A stretch of 64,000 nucleotides of DNA, taken from NCBI GenBank assembly GCA_963795835.1, contig CAWCJC010000002.1:310001-374000 (forward strand), written 5' to 3'. Both the position numbers and the translations under genes were made by a program. The first letter of the stretch is position 1. Every line of letters begins with the position of its first letter. Source of the stretch: JALYXI01 sp963795835 (GTDB taxonomy: Bacteria > Acidobacteriota > Terriglobia > Bryobacterales > Bryobacteraceae). Shown in pieces: positions 54,301 to 62,527 of this stretch. The notes below the pieces were generated by a model. The model ran no database searches, was not told the DNA's origin, and saw only the letters and a list, made by a program, of their open reading frames with translations.

Positions 54301-55872
54301 ATGGTCACCAGACGTACGTTTCTGCAGTCCAGCAGCGCCGCGCTTGCTACCAGTTTGTTCGCCGCCGCCCCGGCAGGGCCCTCGAAGCCCAACCCGGATC
54401 TCGAAACCCTGGGTGCCGTCGCCCTTGCCGAAGCCAAGCGGCTGAAAGCAACCTATAGCGATATCCGCATCATCCGCTATCGCCGTCAGTTCGTCACCGT
54501 GCGCCTGAATCCCGAGCGTGGTACCGGCAAGACGCTCGAAGTTCCGAACGTGGCCGACACAGGCTCCTTCGGCTTTGGTGTCCGTGTGATTGCGGACGGC
54601 GCCTGGGGCTTTGCGGCCTCTCCCATCGTGACCAAGGAAGAGATCGCGCGCATCACCGGTGAAGCGGTGAATGTCGCCCGCGCCAACGCGGTGCTGAAGT
54701 CGAGCCCCGTCGAACTCGCGCCCGTGCCTGCTTACCGCGACCGCTGGCAAACTCCCTTTGAGCGCGACCCGTTCTCCGTTCCGCTCGAAGAGAAGCTGGA
54801 ACTGATTCGCTCCGCCGCCGCACAGGCCAAGAAAGACGAGAAAGTATTTTCCTCCGGATGTATTCTGGCTTTCCGGTCGGAAGATAAGTACCTGGCCACT
54901 TCCGTTGGCTCTTCCATTCAGCAGCTCAACATGCAGACGTATGCGGTGGTGAACGCCACGGCGGTGGACCGTGCGGCCGCTTTGTCCCGCACGCGGCGTT
55001 ATCAGCCGCCTCAAGTCACGGCCGGGTATGAATACGTTCCGATCATGAACCTGGTCGAAAACGCGCGCCGGGTTCGGGAGGAATCGCTCGAACTGCTCGC
55101 CGCGCCTGCTGTCACTCCCGGCAAGAAAGATTTGGTCCTGATGCCTTCCCATCTCTGGCTCACGATTCACGAATCGCTTGGACATTCCACTGAACTCGAT
55201 CGCGCGCTCGGCTACGAAGCCAACTATGCGGGGACCAGTTTTCTCACGACCGATAAGCTCGGCAAACAGCGCATCGGCAGCGACATCATCAATATCTGGG
55301 GCGACCGCACGAACGAACGCGGCCTCGCCACCACCGGCTACGACGATGATGGCGTAAAAGCCACCAAGTTCCCCATCATCGAGCGCGGCATCTTCAAGCA
55401 TTACCAGACCATTCGCGATCAGGCGCATCTGATCGGGGAGAAGGAATCGCGCGGCTGTTGTTATGCCGACAACTGGTCCAGCGTTCCTTTCCAGCGGATG
55501 CCGAATGTCTGGTTGGAGCCCGGTAAAGCCACAACCACGCTCGACGACCTGATCTCCGGCGTTGACGACGGAATCCTGATCGATGGCGATGGCAGCTTCT
55601 CGATTGATCAACAGCGCTATAACTTCCAGTTCGGCGGCGATGCCTTTTGGCAGATCAAAGGCGGCAAGAAGCAGGGCATGCTCGCGCGTGTGGCTTATCA
55701 AAGCCGCACCACGGATTTCTGGCAGGCTTGCGACCTGATTGCGGGCCCAAGTTACTGGCAGCAGTGGGGCGCGCCCAACGATGGCAAAGGCGAACCCGGA
55801 CAGATCAACAGCGTCAGCCACGGCTGCAGCCCTTCGCGATTTCGCCAGATTAACGTGATCCAGACCGATTAA
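54301..55872 (+). CDS. tldD: TldD-family metalloprotease with Tat signal
   Basis: A 523-residue protease subunit. A twin-arginine leader is plain at the start (TRRTFLQSSSAALATSLFAAAP). The TldD core has the zinc motif HESLGH at residues 290-295, EANYAGTSFLTTDKLG, and VWLEPGKATTTLDDLI. GGKKQGMLARVAYQS and SVSHGCSPSRF end it. TldD and TldE form a heteromeric protease that trims peptides such as microcin B17 and unfolded peptides in the cytoplasm of E. coli. Export through Tat is unusual against that model. The next gene is its partner. Confidence 0.88.
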   Translation: MVTRRTFLQSSSAALATSLFAAAPAGPSKPNPDLETLGAVALAEAKRLKATYSDIRIIRYRRQFVTVRLNPERGTGKTLEVPNVADTGSFGFGVRVIADGAWGFAASPIVTKEEIARITGEAVNVARANAVLKSSPVELAPVPAYRDRWQTPFERDPFSVPLEEKLELIRSAAAQAKKDEKVFSSGCILAFRSEDKYLATSVGSSIQQLNMQTYAVVNATAVDRAAALSRTRRYQPPQVTAGYEYVPIMNLVENARRVREESLELLAAPAVTPGKKDLVLMPSHLWLTIHESLGHSTELDRALGYEANYAGTSFLTTDKLGKQRIGSDIINIWGDRTNERGLATTGYDDDGVKATKFPIIERGIFKHYQTIRDQAHLIGEKESRGCCYADNWSSVPFQRMPNVWLEPGKATTTLDDLISGVDDGILIDGDGSFSIDQQRYNFQFGGDAFWQIKGGKKQGMLARVAYQSRTTDFWQACDLIAGPSYWQQWGAPNDGKGEPGQINSVSHGCSPSRFRQINVIQTD

Positions 55873-55874
55873 AC

Positions 55875-57200
55875 ATGCTGACCCGCGAAGAAGCAAAGAA
55901 ACTGACCGACAAGGCCCTCAGCTACTCTACATTTCCGGAGTGCGACGTCTCCGTTTCGAGCGAGGAGAACGCCTCCATTCGTTTCGCGCTGAACGGCATC
56001 ACCACCTCCGGCTACACCATTGAGCGCTCGCTCTTCATCACGTCGAGCAAGGACGGGCGCGTGGGAACGACCGTGATCGATGAGTTCGACGATGCCACCA
56101 TTCAGGCCGCCGTCAAACGGACCGAAACTCTGGCGCTGCTGACACCCGCAAATCCTGAACACGAACCTCCCCTTCAGCCGCAGAAATACCCAGTGGTGGA
56201 AAACTTCGCCACGTCCACTGCCAATGCCCGCAATGCTCAAATGATTCCGCATGTACGCGCGATCATTGAGGCTTCGAAGGCGGCAAAATTTGTGGCGGCA
56301 GGCTTCTTTGAGCGTTCCGCATCCGCCTCTGCAATAGCGAACAAAGCCGGTAATTTCGGCTATGGACGCGTGACGGATTGCAATCTCTCGACGACTGTCC
56401 GAACGCCTGAGGGCACCAGTTCCGGTTGGGCATCGCAGCCCGCGGTGCGCATTGAAGAGATCGATGGAGCGGCAGCGGGTAAGATAGCGGTCGAAAAATG
56501 CGCCGCCTGGCGCAACCCGAAGAAACTCGATCCCGGCAAGTACACGGTAGTTCTGGAACCCACTGCGGTGGGTGACCTGGTCCAACTGCTCGGCTTCAAC
56601 ATGCAGGCCCGCGCAGCCGAGGAAGGCCGAAGCTTTCTGAGCAAAAAAGGCGGCGGAACGCTACTGGGCGACAAGATGTTTCCGGAACAGGTGACCTTGC
56701 GTTCAGACCCCAAGAACGCTCAGTATTCCGTGCTCCCCTGGGCAGGCGGAAACCTTCCCACCGGTCCCATGACGTGGATCGATCAAGGCATCGTCAGGAA
56801 TCTTGCTTACGACCGCTATTATGCCGGCAAGGCTGGAAAACAGCCGACACCCACGCCTAACCACCTGGTGCTGAGCGGCGGCGACAAGCCGCTGAGCGAA
56901 CTGATCGCTTCCGTCGATCGGGGCTTGCTGGTCACCCGCTTCTGGTACATCCGCTTCGTCAACCCGCAAACGGTCCAGCTCACGGGCCTGACGCGCGATG
57001 GCCTGTTCCTGATTGAGAACGGGAAGGTCACCAGCCCCGTGGTGAACTTCCGCTTTAATGAATCGCCCGTCCGGCTGCTTCAGAACATCGTCGCGATGGG
57101 CAAGCCCGTTCGCGTGCGGGGCGGGGAAGGCGATGGGATGATCGCGCCTCCGCTCGTCGTGAAGGATTTTCCGTTTACGAGCTTGTCGGAAGCAGTTTAA
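55875..57200 (+). CDS. pmbA: TldE/PmbA-family protein
   Basis: A 441-residue partner of TldD that lacks the zinc motif. DVSVSSEENASIRFALNGITTSG in pieces, VRTPEGTSSGW, TVVLEPTAVGDLVQLLG and NLPTGPMTWIDQGIVRNLAYDRY mark the family. The start lies two bases after the tldD stop. I see no signal peptide, so it would have to be carried out with TldD as a folded complex, or the pair stays inside. Tat is able to export folded complexes. Confidence 0.85.
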   Translation: MLTREEAKKLTDKALSYSTFPECDVSVSSEENASIRFALNGITTSGYTIERSLFITSSKDGRVGTTVIDEFDDATIQAAVKRTETLALLTPANPEHEPPLQPQKYPVVENFATSTANARNAQMIPHVRAIIEASKAAKFVAAGFFERSASASAIANKAGNFGYGRVTDCNLSTTVRTPEGTSSGWASQPAVRIEEIDGAAAGKIAVEKCAAWRNPKKLDPGKYTVVLEPTAVGDLVQLLGFNMQARAAEEGRSFLSKKGGGTLLGDKMFPEQVTLRSDPKNAQYSVLPWAGGNLPTGPMTWIDQGIVRNLAYDRYYAGKAGKQPTPTPNHLVLSGGDKPLSELIASVDRGLLVTRFWYIRFVNPQTVQLTGLTRDGLFLIENGKVTSPVVNFRFNESPVRLLQNIVAMGKPVRVRGGEGDGMIAPPLVVKDFPFTSLSEAV

Positions 57201-58150
57201 GCGGCCCTCAGCCCCGGCACCCCACCAAGGGTGCGGGCCATCCGTACGGCGCGCAGAATTGCCTGCCCCGTGGCCTCTGCCGCGGCAATGCCCAGCGAAT
57301 CCAGGTTCGCCGAGGCATCTCCAACCGAAAGCGCGAATACCAGATCTCCATCTACGCTGGTATTCACCGGCGAAAGGGTGCGCGCCATTCCCAGACCCGC
57401 AAATTGCGCGAGCTTGGTCGCACCGATCTTCGTCAGCCGCGCATTCGTTGCGACCACAGCGAGCGTAGTATTTGACCGCGCTCCCCCAATAGGCGTACCG
57501 TTCAGCAGCAAACGCTCACCATCGGCAAACTCCTTCGAATCCGCCGATATCCGCACGCCCGCCACAATTTCCCGATTCCGCGGATCCCGCACGTCTCCAA
57601 GCGCGTTCACTGCTACCAAGGACGAGACCATCACGCCGCCTGCCAAGGTTACGGTGAAGCTGCCGATTCCGCCTTTCATCGCCTGCTTCATTCCCAACAT
57701 CTTGCCGACCGTCGCACCCGTACCCGCCCCAACGCAACCCTCTTCCACGGCATTCGTAGTCGCTGCAGCCGAAGCGGCCTCGCCCATTTCCCGGGTAGGA
57801 TGCGTGTGCCCGTCCCCAATCGCCAAATCGAAGAGAATCGCGGCCGGCACAATCGGTACCACGCCGCCACCGAACGGAAACCCAACCTTGCGCCGCTCCA
57901 GATACCTTCGCACTCCCGCCGCGGCCTCCAGCCCGAAGGCACTGCCGCCCGCTAAAACAATGGCGTGAATCCTGTCGGTTACATGAAGCGGGCTGAGCAC
58001 ATCCAGCTCCGCGGTTCCCGATGCGGCGCCCCGCACATCCACGCCCGCCACGCACCCGCTCTCGCACAGAATCACCGTGCAGCCCGTCAGGGCCTTAAAG
58101 TCCGAAATGTGCCCGACGCGAATGCCCGGAATGTCCGTAAGTCCTTTCAT
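57197..58150 (-). CDS. P1-family (DmpA/BapA-like) aminopeptidase
   Basis: A 317-residue self-processing N-terminal nucleophile peptidase. LTDIPGIRVGHISD at the start and VLAGGSAFGLEAAAGVRRYLE are typical. The processing site is ARSNTTLAVVAT, where the serine becomes the new N-terminal nucleophile. GGIGSFTVTLAGGVMVSSLVAVNALGD in pieces lies before it. Its end overlaps the pmbA stop by four bases. It cleaves N-terminal residues from peptides, in keeping with the TldDE neighbours. Confidence 0.88.
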   Translation of the reverse strand: MKGLTDIPGIRVGHISDFKALTGCTVILCESGCVAGVDVRGAASGTAELDVLSPLHVTDRIHAIVLAGGSAFGLEAAAGVRRYLERRKVGFPFGGGVVPIVPAAILFDLAIGDGHTHPTREMGEAASAAATTNAVEEGCVGAGTGATVGKMLGMKQAMKGGIGSFTVTLAGGVMVSSLVAVNALGDVRDPRNREIVAGVRISADSKEFADGERLLLNGTPIGGARSNTTLAVVATNARLTKIGATKLAQFAGLGMARTLSPVNTSVDGDLVFALSVGDASANLDSLGIAAAEATGQAILRAVRMARTLGGVPGLRAA

Positions 58151-58162
58151 TCGTTGCCCGCC

Positions 58163-58957
58163 ATGTTAGCATCGACCAAGGATGCCGACGGATTGCTGGA
58201 TTCATTAAAAGGACCCGTTCAGGCCACCCAGGATTTTTTTTCGCTCGCCGGCACCGCGCTTCGCAACCTTTGGCGCAAGCCGCATTATACGGACGACATC
58301 CTGCTGCAAATGGACACCATCGGGGTGGGCAGCCTGCCGATTGTGATCATGACCGGCTTCTTCAGCGGCGCCGTGATGGCCCTTCAGATGGGCCGCGCTC
58401 TCGGCCAGTATGGGCAAACGGGACGCACGGGACAGGTGGTCTCCATTATTCTGGTCCGCGAATTGGGCCCGGTGCTCACCGCGATCGTGATGGCAGGCCG
58501 CAACGCTTCCGGCATTGCCAGCGAATTGGGCTCCATGAAAGTCACCGAGCAGATCGACGCGATGCGCGCATTGGGCACAGATCCCATTCAGAAACTGGTG
58601 ACGCCCCGCATGATCGCGATGGCCATCATGCTGCCTTGTCTCACAGTAATCGCCGATTTCGTGGGAATGGTGGGCGGCTTCATGGTGGGCCGCTTCATCT
58701 ACGGCATCGATACGCACGAATACTGGTCCAGCACCTGGCGCGCCCTGGAATGGAACGACGTCACGCAAGGTCTTCTCAAGCCTTTGGTCTTTTCTTTTGT
58801 GATCTCACTTGTCGGCTGCTATTACGGCCTTCGCACCACGGGCGGCACGCAGGGCGTGGGCCGCGCCACCACGCAGGCAGTGGTCACATCGAGCGTCGTT
58901 GTCTTCGTTCTGACGTTCTTTCTCACGCGTATCTTCGTTAGCGTGACTCCTTCATGA
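58163..58957 (+). CDS. mlaE: MlaE-like ABC permease
   Basis: A 264-residue inner-membrane permease with five or six helices. LPIVIMTGFFSGAVMALQMG, RELGPVLTAIVMAGRNASGIASELGSM in pieces, and EQIDAMRALGTDPIQKLVTPR are the family core, the last being the loop that meets the ATPase. It moves phospholipids between membranes. The start at 58163 follows a long spurious extension. The next two genes encode ATPase and MCE subunit. Confidence 0.92.
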   Translation: MLASTKDADGLLDSLKGPVQATQDFFSLAGTALRNLWRKPHYTDDILLQMDTIGVGSLPIVIMTGFFSGAVMALQMGRALGQYGQTGRTGQVVSIILVRELGPVLTAIVMAGRNASGIASELGSMKVTEQIDAMRALGTDPIQKLVTPRMIAMAIMLPCLTVIADFVGMVGGFMVGRFIYGIDTHEYWSSTWRALEWNDVTQGLLKPLVFSFVISLVGCYYGLRTTGGTQGVGRATTQAVVTSSVVVFVLTFFLTRIFVSVTPS

Positions 58958-59766
58958 GCGACAGCAATGATGCATTGAAGTTTGTCGATGTCACTACGGG
59001 TTTCGACGAAACAGCCGCTCTGCAGAACGTCTCGTTCGAACTGTGCAAGGGTGAAACCGGCATCATTCTGGGCGTGGCCGGCAGCGGCAAGACGGTCCTT
59101 CTCAAAACAGCCATGGGCCTACAGAAACCCTGGTCCGGCAAAGTGCTGCTTTTCGGCCAGGATATTACGGTCTTGCCCGAACAGGAACTGTTCAACGTAA
59201 GAAGCAAAATGGGAATGCTGTTTCAAGAGAGCGCCCTTTTCGATTCGCTGAACATCGAACAGAATGTGGCTTACCCGCTGCTGAATCAAACCGCCGTGAA
59301 GTGTGAGCCCAGCCAGGTGCGTCCGCGCGTAAAGGAAGCGCTGGAATTCGTGGAGCTCGGCCAAACCCTGAAAAGTTTTCCCAGCGAACTCTCCGGCGGA
59401 ATGCGCCGCCGCGCTGCCATTGCCCGCGCCGTGGTCACCAAACCACCGTTGCTGCTCTATGACTCTCCCACGGCCGGTCTCGATCCCATTACCGCCACCA
59501 CCATCATGAAGCTCATCATCAAGGAGCGCGATCTGGACAACACGTCCGCCCTGGTGGTCACGCACCGGTATCAGGATGGAAATCTGGTAGCGAACTTCCG
59601 CTACAACCCGGAAACTAGTAATCTCGATCCCGCGAAAGGCGAGAACTCCAAACCCACCAAGTTTATAGTGATGAAAGAAGGAAAGGTGATTTTCGATGGG
59701 CCCCAGGCGGAACTGGAAACCCAGAAGGACCCCTACATCATGAAGTTTGTGAAACAACCGAACTGA
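58954..59766 (+). CDS. mlaF: MlaF-like ABC ATPase
   Basis: A 270-residue ATPase with Walker A GVAGSGKTVLL, signature ELSGGMRRRAAIARA, Walker B LLLYDSPTAGLDP and the switch histidine in VVTHR. It overlaps the mlaE stop by four bases (ATGA). The C-terminal part has an extra loop (NPETSNLDPAKGENSKPTK) between VANFRY and FIVMKEGKVIFDG that I do not see in E. coli MlaF. The function is to drive lipid transport by MlaE/D. Confidence 0.9.
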   Translation: MSDSNDALKFVDVTTGFDETAALQNVSFELCKGETGIILGVAGSGKTVLLKTAMGLQKPWSGKVLLFGQDITVLPEQELFNVRSKMGMLFQESALFDSLNIEQNVAYPLLNQTAVKCEPSQVRPRVKEALEFVELGQTLKSFPSELSGGMRRRAAIARAVVTKPPLLLYDSPTAGLDPITATTIMKLIIKERDLDNTSALVVTHRYQDGNLVANFRYNPETSNLDPAKGENSKPTKFIVMKEGKVIFDGPQAELETQKDPYIMKFVKQPN

Positions 59767-59767
59767 T

Positions 59768-60841
59768 ATGGCAAATCCGAAAAAGGTCTCCTGGGCGCAA
59801 CTGCGCGTCGGGCTGGTTGCCGTCGCCTCGATGTTGATCGCGGCGGTCCTGATCTTCCTGCTGACCGGCAACGGGCATCTGTTTGAGGGGAGTGAGGTCC
59901 TGAAAACCTACATGACCGATTCCGCTGGCATGGCGGAGGGGTCGGCTGTTCGCTTGAACGGCATTTTGGCGGGCAACATTCGCAAGATCCAGCTCTCCGG
60001 CTCGAACGATCCGAAGCGGACCGTCGAGATTCAGATGGATATCCGCGGCAAGTTCCTCAACATGATTCCGGAAGATTCCATAGCGGGGATCAGTGCCTCA
60101 AACCTGCTGGGCGACAAGTACATCAACATTACAAAAGGGAAAAGCTCGAAACACATTGAGCCGCAGGGCGAACTCCGCAGCGCCAATGTGCAGGATATTC
60201 CGCAACTGGTGTCGCAAGCATCCACCATTCTTTCGCAGTTCCAAAGCGTGGCGGGGCGCGTGGATGCGCTTCTGCAGGACGTCGACGCAGGCAAGGGCAA
60301 CATCGGCAAGCTGCTCAAGGACGAAGAACTCTACACGCGTGTGAACGATACCGCGGCGCAGTTGGATCAGCTGGTGAAAGACGTGCGCAAAGCCGATGGC
60401 ACGATTCACAAGCTGCTTTATGAAGACGGACTTTACAATGACATTCGCAAACCCATTCAAAGGCTGGATGCGATCGTCGCGCAGGTTCAGAATGGAAAGG
60501 GCAGCGCGGGCAGGCTGCTGAACGATAACGCGCTTTACGACGAAGCGAATCAGAGTCTGGTGGAAGTTCACCACATGATTGACGACCTGAACGCCGGGAA
60601 GGGAACCGCGGGCAAGTTGCTCAAGGACGATGAGGTCTATCGGCAGTTAAACCTGATTGCCACTAAGCTGAGCAGCACCATGGATAAGCTCAACTCGGGG
60701 CAGGGTACGCTGGGCCAACTGCTGGTGAACCCGCAGCTTTACGACTCGCTCAACGGTGCCACCAGAGAAGCTCAGGAGCTGGTGCAGGCCATGCGGCAGA
60801 ATCCGAAGAAATACTTGCGGATTAAGCTAGCGCTCTTTTAA
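59768..60841 (+). CDS. mlaD: MlaD-like MCE-domain protein
   Basis: A 357-residue protein with one N-terminal helix (RVGLVAVASMLIAAVLIFLL), then a single MCE domain at about residues 35-115 (TDSAGMAEGSAVRLNGILAGNI, ISASNLLGDKYINI). A long C-terminal region follows with repeats such as GKGNIGKLLKDEELYTRVNDTA, GKGSAGRLLNDNALYDEAN, GKGTAGKLLKDDEVYRQLN and GQGTLGQLLVNPQLYDSLN. Each GKG-x-x-GKLL-x-D unit is about 70-80 residues long. These helical repeats may span the periplasm. It begins one base after the mlaF stop. Confidence 0.9.
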   Translation: MANPKKVSWAQLRVGLVAVASMLIAAVLIFLLTGNGHLFEGSEVLKTYMTDSAGMAEGSAVRLNGILAGNIRKIQLSGSNDPKRTVEIQMDIRGKFLNMIPEDSIAGISASNLLGDKYINITKGKSSKHIEPQGELRSANVQDIPQLVSQASTILSQFQSVAGRVDALLQDVDAGKGNIGKLLKDEELYTRVNDTAAQLDQLVKDVRKADGTIHKLLYEDGLYNDIRKPIQRLDAIVAQVQNGKGSAGRLLNDNALYDEANQSLVEVHHMIDDLNAGKGTAGKLLKDDEVYRQLNLIATKLSSTMDKLNSGQGTLGQLLVNPQLYDSLNGATREAQELVQAMRQNPKKYLRIKLALF

Positions 60842-60843
60842 GA

Positions 60844-61645
60844 GTGCCGACCGAGAGCCTCTGCCGCCAACTCATCGTTAACGCGGATGACTTCGGCTTC
60901 AGCCGCGATGTGAACGACGGCATCGTCGCCAGCCATCGCGACGGCATTCTCACCGCAACCACGCTCATGGCGCAGGGCCAGGCTTTCCGTGCACGCGGTC
61001 GAACTGGCCAAGAGCACCCCCACGCTCGACATCGGCTGTCATCTGGTTCTGGTGCAAGGGCCCAACCAGCCGCCTGATATCCCGTCACTCATTCGAGCCT
61101 TAAGCCGGCGCCAAATCGACCCGTACCAGGAATTTGCGCGTCAGATCGACATCATTCTCAAAGCCGGCCTCAAGCCCACGCATCTCGATACGCACAAGCA
61201 CACGCACCTGATCCCCTCCGTCCGGAACGCGGTGCTTAGGGTTTCCCAAGACTTTGCGATTCCGTTTATCCGCAAACCGCTGGATTTCGCTCGCGACCGG
61301 TCCGCCCCGCTGGCCAAACAGGCAACTGCCGCCCTGATGCGCCTGGCGCTCCGCGGATTCGACCGCCAGCTGGCCGCCGCTCACGGACGGCGGACCCACC
61401 ATTTCACGGGCTTCCAACTCACCGGCCGGATGACGACGGCGACTCTCGCTGCCACGCTTGCCGCGCTCCCCGAAGGATCCACGGAACTGATGTGCCACCC
61501 GGGCTTTCTCACCACCGAACTCGCCCAAGCTCGCACCCGGCTCAAGCAATCGCGCCAGGAGGAACATCGCGCGCTCTGCTCCGCGGAAGTCCGGGACTTA
61601 TTAGTGCAGAATCGGATACAACTTACCTGCTACCGGGATCTATAA
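60844..61645 (+). CDS. YdjC/ChbG-family carbohydrate deacetylase, apparent +1 frameshift
   Basis: About 266 residues. LIVNADDFGFSRDVNDGIVASHRDG, with its metal-binding DD, lies in the first frame. The second holds AVELAKSTPTLDIGCHLVLVQG, HLDTHKHTHLIP (metal histidines) and MCHPGF near the end. Removing one C at 60987-60988 rejoins them. YdjC enzymes deacetylate chitooligosaccharides or related sugars; HpnK in hopanoid operons is a relative. It starts at a GTG three bases after mlaD. The substrate is unknown. Confidence 0.82.
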
Positions 61646-61655
61646 TACGGGCAGC

Positions 61656-62489
61656 ATGCACCCTCAAGGCGCCGCGACACTGTACGTGGTGGCAACCCCG
61701 ATCGGCAATCTGGAAGACATGACGTTTCGAGCCGTCCGCATCCTGAAAGAAGTGGTCTGGATCGCTTGCGAAGATACTCGCCAGACCCAGAAGCTGCTTC
61801 AACATTACGGGATCGATACGGCAACGGTCAGTTACCACGAACACAACGAGATGGAACGCGCCAAAGAGCTGGTTAGCCGTCTGTTGCAGGGCAGTTCCGG
61901 CGCGCTGGTCTCCGATGCCGGCATGCCTCTGGTTTCCGACCCAGGCTACCGTCTGGTCCGGGCCGCCGTGGAAGCGGGCATCGTCGTTCAGGCGCTGCCA
62001 GGCGCGAGTGCCTCGCTGACGGCCCTTGCGGCATCGGGTCTGCCCACGGATCAGTTCCATTTCGCGGGCTTTCTCCCGGTCAAGTCCGGCCAGCGCCTCC
62101 ACTGTCTTCAATCCATCAAGAACGAAGCCGCTACGACAATCTTCTACGAAGCCCCGCACCGAATTCTGGACGCGCTTACCGATATTGAATCCGCGCTGGG
62201 CGACCGTCCGATCGTTCTGGCTCGCGAACTGACGAAGCTTCACGAACAGTATTTGCGCGGCACCGCGGCTCAAGTACGCGCGCAGCTCCAATCGCAAGAT
62301 CAGGTCCGCGGCGAGTTTACAATCCTGATCGCCAAGGCTCTGAAACCCGAGATCGATGCGACGCCTCTCGACGATGCCGTTGAGAGCTGTATGCGCAACG
62401 GGCTCTCGCGTATGGAGGCGATGAAGATGGTTGCCCGGCAGCGCGGCCTTTCCAAACGCGAAGTGTATAAGAGCGTCCTGCCGAAGTAG
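61656..62489 (+). CDS. rsmI: 16S rRNA (cytidine-1402 2'-O)-methyltransferase
   Basis: A 277-residue tetrapyrrole-methylase-fold enzyme. TLYVVATPIGNLEDMTFRAVRIL, CEDTRQTQKLLQHY, SDAGMPLVSDPGYRLV and ALPGASASLTALAASGLP are all RsmI signatures. FYEAPHRILDALTDI is in the second half. It is complete. The gene lies ten bases after the YdjC gene. Confidence 0.95.
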   Translation: MHPQGAATLYVVATPIGNLEDMTFRAVRILKEVVWIACEDTRQTQKLLQHYGIDTATVSYHEHNEMERAKELVSRLLQGSSGALVSDAGMPLVSDPGYRLVRAAVEAGIVVQALPGASASLTALAASGLPTDQFHFAGFLPVKSGQRLHCLQSIKNEAATTIFYEAPHRILDALTDIESALGDRPIVLARELTKLHEQYLRGTAAQVRAQLQSQDQVRGEFTILIAKALKPEIDATPLDDAVESCMRNGLSRMEAMKMVARQRGLSKREVYKSVLPK

Positions 62490-62527
62490 TGTTTACCGGG
62501 TACTGCCGGCAGGTTGTACCATGTCAC

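Noticed and set aside
54256..55896. A 546-residue open frame antisense to tldD
   Set aside because: It has no recognisable domain, and tldD on the other strand is strongly conserved. Long antisense frames are common in GC-rich DNA.
3073..61645. Programmed +1 frameshifting as an explanation of the split genes
   Set aside because: The sites share no slippery sequence or downstream structure and occur in unrelated genes, including ones for which no frameshift control is known.
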